A stretch of 7,846 nt of DNA from CAYVZZ01 sp964456185 (GTDB lineage Bacteria; Pseudomonadota; Gammaproteobacteria; Pseudomonadales; Alcanivoracaceae), in contig CAYVZZ010000107.1 in assembly GCA_964456185.1 (NCBI GenBank), forward strand, positions 1 through 7,846, given 5' to 3'. Shown in pieces: positions 5,431 through 7,846 of this stretch (positions are counted from its first letter, which is position 1; the number at the start of each line of letters is the position of its first letter). The position numbers and the translations under genes are program-made. The notes beneath the pieces are model-generated. The model had not been told where the DNA came from, searched no databases, and worked only from the letters and a program-made list of their open reading frames with translations.

Positions 5431-6951
5431 ATGGCTTCCGATACTCCCCTCACGCCATCTGGCGAGATTCACGTCCCCAAGCCCGTATTACACCGCGCCA
5501 TTGGCGCCTCGGCCATGGGTAATGCGGTGGAATGGTTTGATTACGGCTGCTACGGTTTTCTCACCGCCCACATTGCCAACACGCTTTTTCCCAGCGGCAC
5601 CAATGGCATGGTTTGGGCGCTTGCCGGCTTTGCCATTTCCTTTTTAATGCGCCCCTTGGGTGGCATCTTTTGGGGGCCACTGGGCGATAAAATCGGCCGT
5701 AAAAAAGTCTTGGCCATGACCATCATCCTGATGGCCTGCTCCACCGTCTTGGTTGGTTTGATTCCCTCTTGGGACAGCTTCGAGTCTTGGTTTGGTGAGG
5801 GTTGGGGCATCTTGGCACCGGTTATTCTGTATTTGCTACGTATCGTGCAGGGCTTTTCTGCCGGTGGTGAATATGGCGGTGCCGCAACCTTTATGGCCGA
5901 ATATGCACCACGTAACCGGCGCGGCATGTATGGCAGCTTTCTGGAGGTCGGTACGCTGCTGGGGCTGACAGCGGCCGCCATTATTTCGCTACTGTTAATC
6001 AGCTTGTTGGGCGACGAGCGCATGGCCGAATGGGGCTGGCGCCTGCCTTTCTTTGTGGCGCTGCCGCTAGGTTACATCGGCATGTATCTGCGGAACAAAA
6101 TGGAAGATTCGCCCGTCTTTCGCGAGCTGGAAAACCAGCAGGAACACAAAAAGCAAGAAACCGGCAATGTATATACCCAGCTACTCACAACCTATCTTAA
6201 ACCGACATTAATTCTCTTCGGTTTGGTGCTAACGCTTAACATCGTCTATTACGACTTTCTGTTTTACTCACCCACCTATTTCACCCACACACTGGGCATG
6301 AGCGAGCATCATGCAGACATGGTGTTGGCGCTGGGCATGCTGATTATGGCCGTCATGCTGCCTTTCTTTGGGCACCTATCGGACATTGTTGGCCGCCGTC
6401 CCATGTGGCTATTTTCCTGTATCGCACTAATTATCTTCATTGTGCCGCTGTATAGGTTGATGGGCACAGGTTTGCTGGGTGCCGTGGTTGGCTTTGTGCT
6501 CATCGGCATGCTGTTTGCGCCGCAGGTATCGACCATTTCCGCCACCTTCCCGGCAATGTTCCCCACGGCCGTGCGTTATGCTGGCGTGGCCATTGGCTAT
6601 AATGTTGCGGTGTCTTTATTTGGTGGCACCGCACCGGCCATTACGCAGTGGTTAATTGATTCGACGTCCTCGCTAGGCGACCAAAGTTCGCTAATGCCCG
6701 CCTGGTACATCATGATTGCTTGTGTGCCGGGCGTCATCGCCTCTTGGTTCCTTATCGAAACCAAGGGTGAATCAATACGCGGCACGGAGATACCCGGTAC
6801 CAAAGCCGCTCGTGCAGAACAACGCGAATTGCACCGCCGTCAGCGCCAAGAGCAACAGCAGCTACGTCAACGTCATAAACATGAACGCCACGATTTGAAA
6901 GCCAACTTACGCCAACGGCGGCAAAAGAAACCACCTCACACAGAAGGCTAA
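5431..6951 (+). CDS. MFS transporter, metabolite:H+ symporter family, ProP-like
   Basis: An inner-membrane proton symporter of the MHS family, closest by eye to E. coli ProP (osmoprotectant uptake: proline, glycine betaine, ectoine). The 506 residues match ProP (500). Family marks are GNAVEWFDYGCYGF (30-43), the MFS loop GPLGDKIGRKK (82-92) and its second copy GHLSDIVGRRP (314-324), RIVQGFSAGGEYGGAATFMAE (137-157, MHS signature), WGWRLPFF (201-208) and PAMFPTAVRYAG (374-385). About twelve membrane segments are visible, with a charged loop at 221-255. Residues 459-500 form a basic, Gln-rich tail (15 Arg/Lys against 5 Asp/Glu) with leucines at 467, 478 and 489. E. coli ProP also ends in a coiled coil tied to osmosensing, but this tail is different in composition. 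The substrate is not proven; other MHS members carry shikimate or 2-oxoglutarate. Its end overlaps the hydrolase gene. Confidence 0.92.
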   Translation: MASDTPLTPSGEIHVPKPVLHRAIGASAMGNAVEWFDYGCYGFLTAHIANTLFPSGTNGMVWALAGFAISFLMRPLGGIFWGPLGDKIGRKKVLAMTIILMACSTVLVGLIPSWDSFESWFGEGWGILAPVILYLLRIVQGFSAGGEYGGAATFMAEYAPRNRRGMYGSFLEVGTLLGLTAAAIISLLLISLLGDERMAEWGWRLPFFVALPLGYIGMYLRNKMEDSPVFRELENQQEHKKQETGNVYTQLLTTYLKPTLILFGLVLTLNIVYYDFLFYSPTYFTHTLGMSEHHADMVLALGMLIMAVMLPFFGHLSDIVGRRPMWLFSCIALIIFIVPLYRLMGTGLLGAVVGFVLIGMLFAPQVSTISATFPAMFPTAVRYAGVAIGYNVAVSLFGGTAPAITQWLIDSTSSLGDQSSLMPAWYIMIACVPGVIASWFLIETKGESIRGTEIPGTKAARAEQRELHRRQRQEQQQLRQRHKHERHDLKANLRQRRQKKPPHTEG

Positions 6952-7844
6952 AATTTCCACTCTTTCACCGGAGTGAGTCGCGTTGGCGTGGGCTGGGTCA
7001 CGCCACATTGATCACGCATAAAGGCCAACATGCGCTGGCGCACCGCTTGGTGTGACGGTCCTTGCGCGTGCTTGCCGCTAATCGCCATAAACGTTTTTGG
7101 TTCCTTGGCGGCATCAAACAGGGCTTTACCCTGTGCAAAGGGCACCACCTGATCATCGCGGCTATGGATATACAGCACCGGCATGGGTGACAATTGATCC
7201 ACCACCTTCACCGGTGCATATTGATCATCAATAAATGGCAGCACCAATGGACGCAATGGCCAAAGCAACCAGCTCTTTTTCATCACGGCGTTAACAATGT
7301 TTTGGTAGTCAGCGAAACCGGCCTCTTCAATGAAGCATGCCGCCTTGCCACGGTTTTCTTTTTGCGCCAGCACCCAAGTGGACATGCTAGCGCCCAGGCT
7401 TTGCCCAAACACAATGAGCGGCTTATCGTGCAAGCGACCCGAGGCATTCAGCCAGTCCAGCCCCAACTGAATGTCGCTAATAGCCGCCGGTAAGCTGGCT
7501 TCGCCATCCGACAGGCCAAACCCTTGATAGTCAATCAAAAGGACTTGGTAACCGGCAGCTGGCAGCCAGGCGACATTCATTAAGTGGGTGCTAATGTTCT
7601 GTGCGTTACCATGAAGATAGTACACCGTACCCAAAGGCGTGCCTTGGGCAGGCAGCCACCAACCATCAATGCGTGTGCCATCGGGATGAATCAGTACCAC
7701 ATCCTGATAGGCCAACTCTTGATTGGCCGGATTTTGCACCCAAGCATCCATGGGAAAGAAAAACAGGCCGGAACAGCCTGTGAGCGATGAAAGCATCAAA
7801 AGAAGACAAGCCAAACGCCACTTGTTTAGAAGTAATGCAACCAA
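6948..7844 (-). CDS. Lipoprotein alpha/beta hydrolase (BEM46-like); start possibly beyond the window
   Basis: A serine hydrolase of the alpha/beta fold, probably anchored to a membrane. A signal peptide with hydrophobic core LACLLLMLSSLTGC ends in the lipobox LTGC, with lipidation at C24; serine at +2 predicts sorting to the outer membrane. The hydrolase domain begins near residue 47. It shows the oxyanion strand YYLHGNAQN (75-83), IDYQGFGLSDG (104-114), nucleophile S149 in GQSLG, acid D230 or D231 (HSRDDQVVP) and catalytic His most likely H259 (SGKHAQG). The substrate cannot be told. The best visible start is TTG at 7844, two bases from the edge, and the frame stays open there, so a longer signal peptide starting off-window is possible. 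No ATG precedes residue 17. The stop codon lies within the last codons of the convergent transporter gene. Confidence 0.88.
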   Translation of the reverse strand: MVALLLNKWRLACLLLMLSSLTGCSGLFFFPMDAWVQNPANQELAYQDVVLIHPDGTRIDGWWLPAQGTPLGTVYYLHGNAQNISTHLMNVAWLPAAGYQVLLIDYQGFGLSDGEASLPAAISDIQLGLDWLNASGRLHDKPLIVFGQSLGASMSTWVLAQKENRGKAACFIEEAGFADYQNIVNAVMKKSWLLWPLRPLVLPFIDDQYAPVKVVDQLSPMPVLYIHSRDDQVVPFAQGKALFDAAKEPKTFMAISGKHAQGPSHQAVRQRMLAFMRDQCGVTQPTPTRLTPVKEWKF

Positions 7845-7846
7845 GA

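Noticed and set aside
5550..6023. Minus-strand open frame (157 codons) opposite the MFS gene
   Set aside because: Proline- and serine-rich shadow of membrane-protein codons, with no motif.
6985..7004. GGCGTG / CACGCC inverted repeat with 8-base loop just past the transporter stop
   Set aside because: No T run on either strand and it encodes part of the hydrolase C-terminus; not a convincing intrinsic terminator.

Overview
The window is an ordinary chromosomal stretch from a gammaproteobacterium, most likely a free-living relative of Pseudomonas or of the marine Oceanospirillales/Cellvibrionales-type lineages. Three things point there: a short-form HisG in a hisG-hisD-hisC cluster; a GlnK of the Pseudomonas type (MKLVTAIIKPFK start, ending in GDAI) divergent from ubiK-comM, an order I recall from Pseudomonas; and a ProP-like MHS transporter. 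The genus cannot be fixed from the sequence alone. I see no insertion sequence, phage gene, CRISPR array, tRNA or rRNA, and no gene-free stretch longer than about 115 bases.

Layout. (1) Bases 1-2540, plus strand: the end of hisG, then complete hisD and hisC, joined by ATGA stop/start overlaps, so three histidine-biosynthesis genes are probably co-translated. (2) Bases 2548-2886, minus strand: glnK, a PII nitrogen-signalling protein, convergent with hisC and divergent from the next pair. The usual partner amtB is not beside it. (3) Bases 2941-4703, plus strand: ubiK (ubiquinone-biosynthesis accessory factor) and comM (AAA+ branch-migration ATPase of natural transformation), probably one operon. 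(4) Bases 4709-5317, minus strand: a stand-alone Sfp-type 4'-phosphopantetheinyl transferase with a TTG start. (5) Bases 5431-6951, plus strand: a ProP-like MFS/MHS proton symporter with an unusual basic, glutamine-rich tail. (6) Bases 6948-7844, minus strand: a lipoprotein alpha/beta hydrolase whose true start may lie beyond the right edge.

The genes are mostly housekeeping functions with no shared pathway beyond the his cluster. The architectural theme is compactness. All three tail-to-tail junctions (hisC/glnK, comM/PPTase, MFS/hydrolase) are 7 bp, 5 bp and a 4-base overlap, with no recognisable intrinsic terminator. The two head-to-head gaps (54 and 113 bp) must hold the promoters. The glnK/ubiK gap has a perfect 8-bp palindrome, ATTATAAT, that supplies a consensus -10 box to both strands, and a possible sigma-54 site for glnK lies inside ubiK. 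I found no convincing undescribed system; the findings are regulatory and architectural details.
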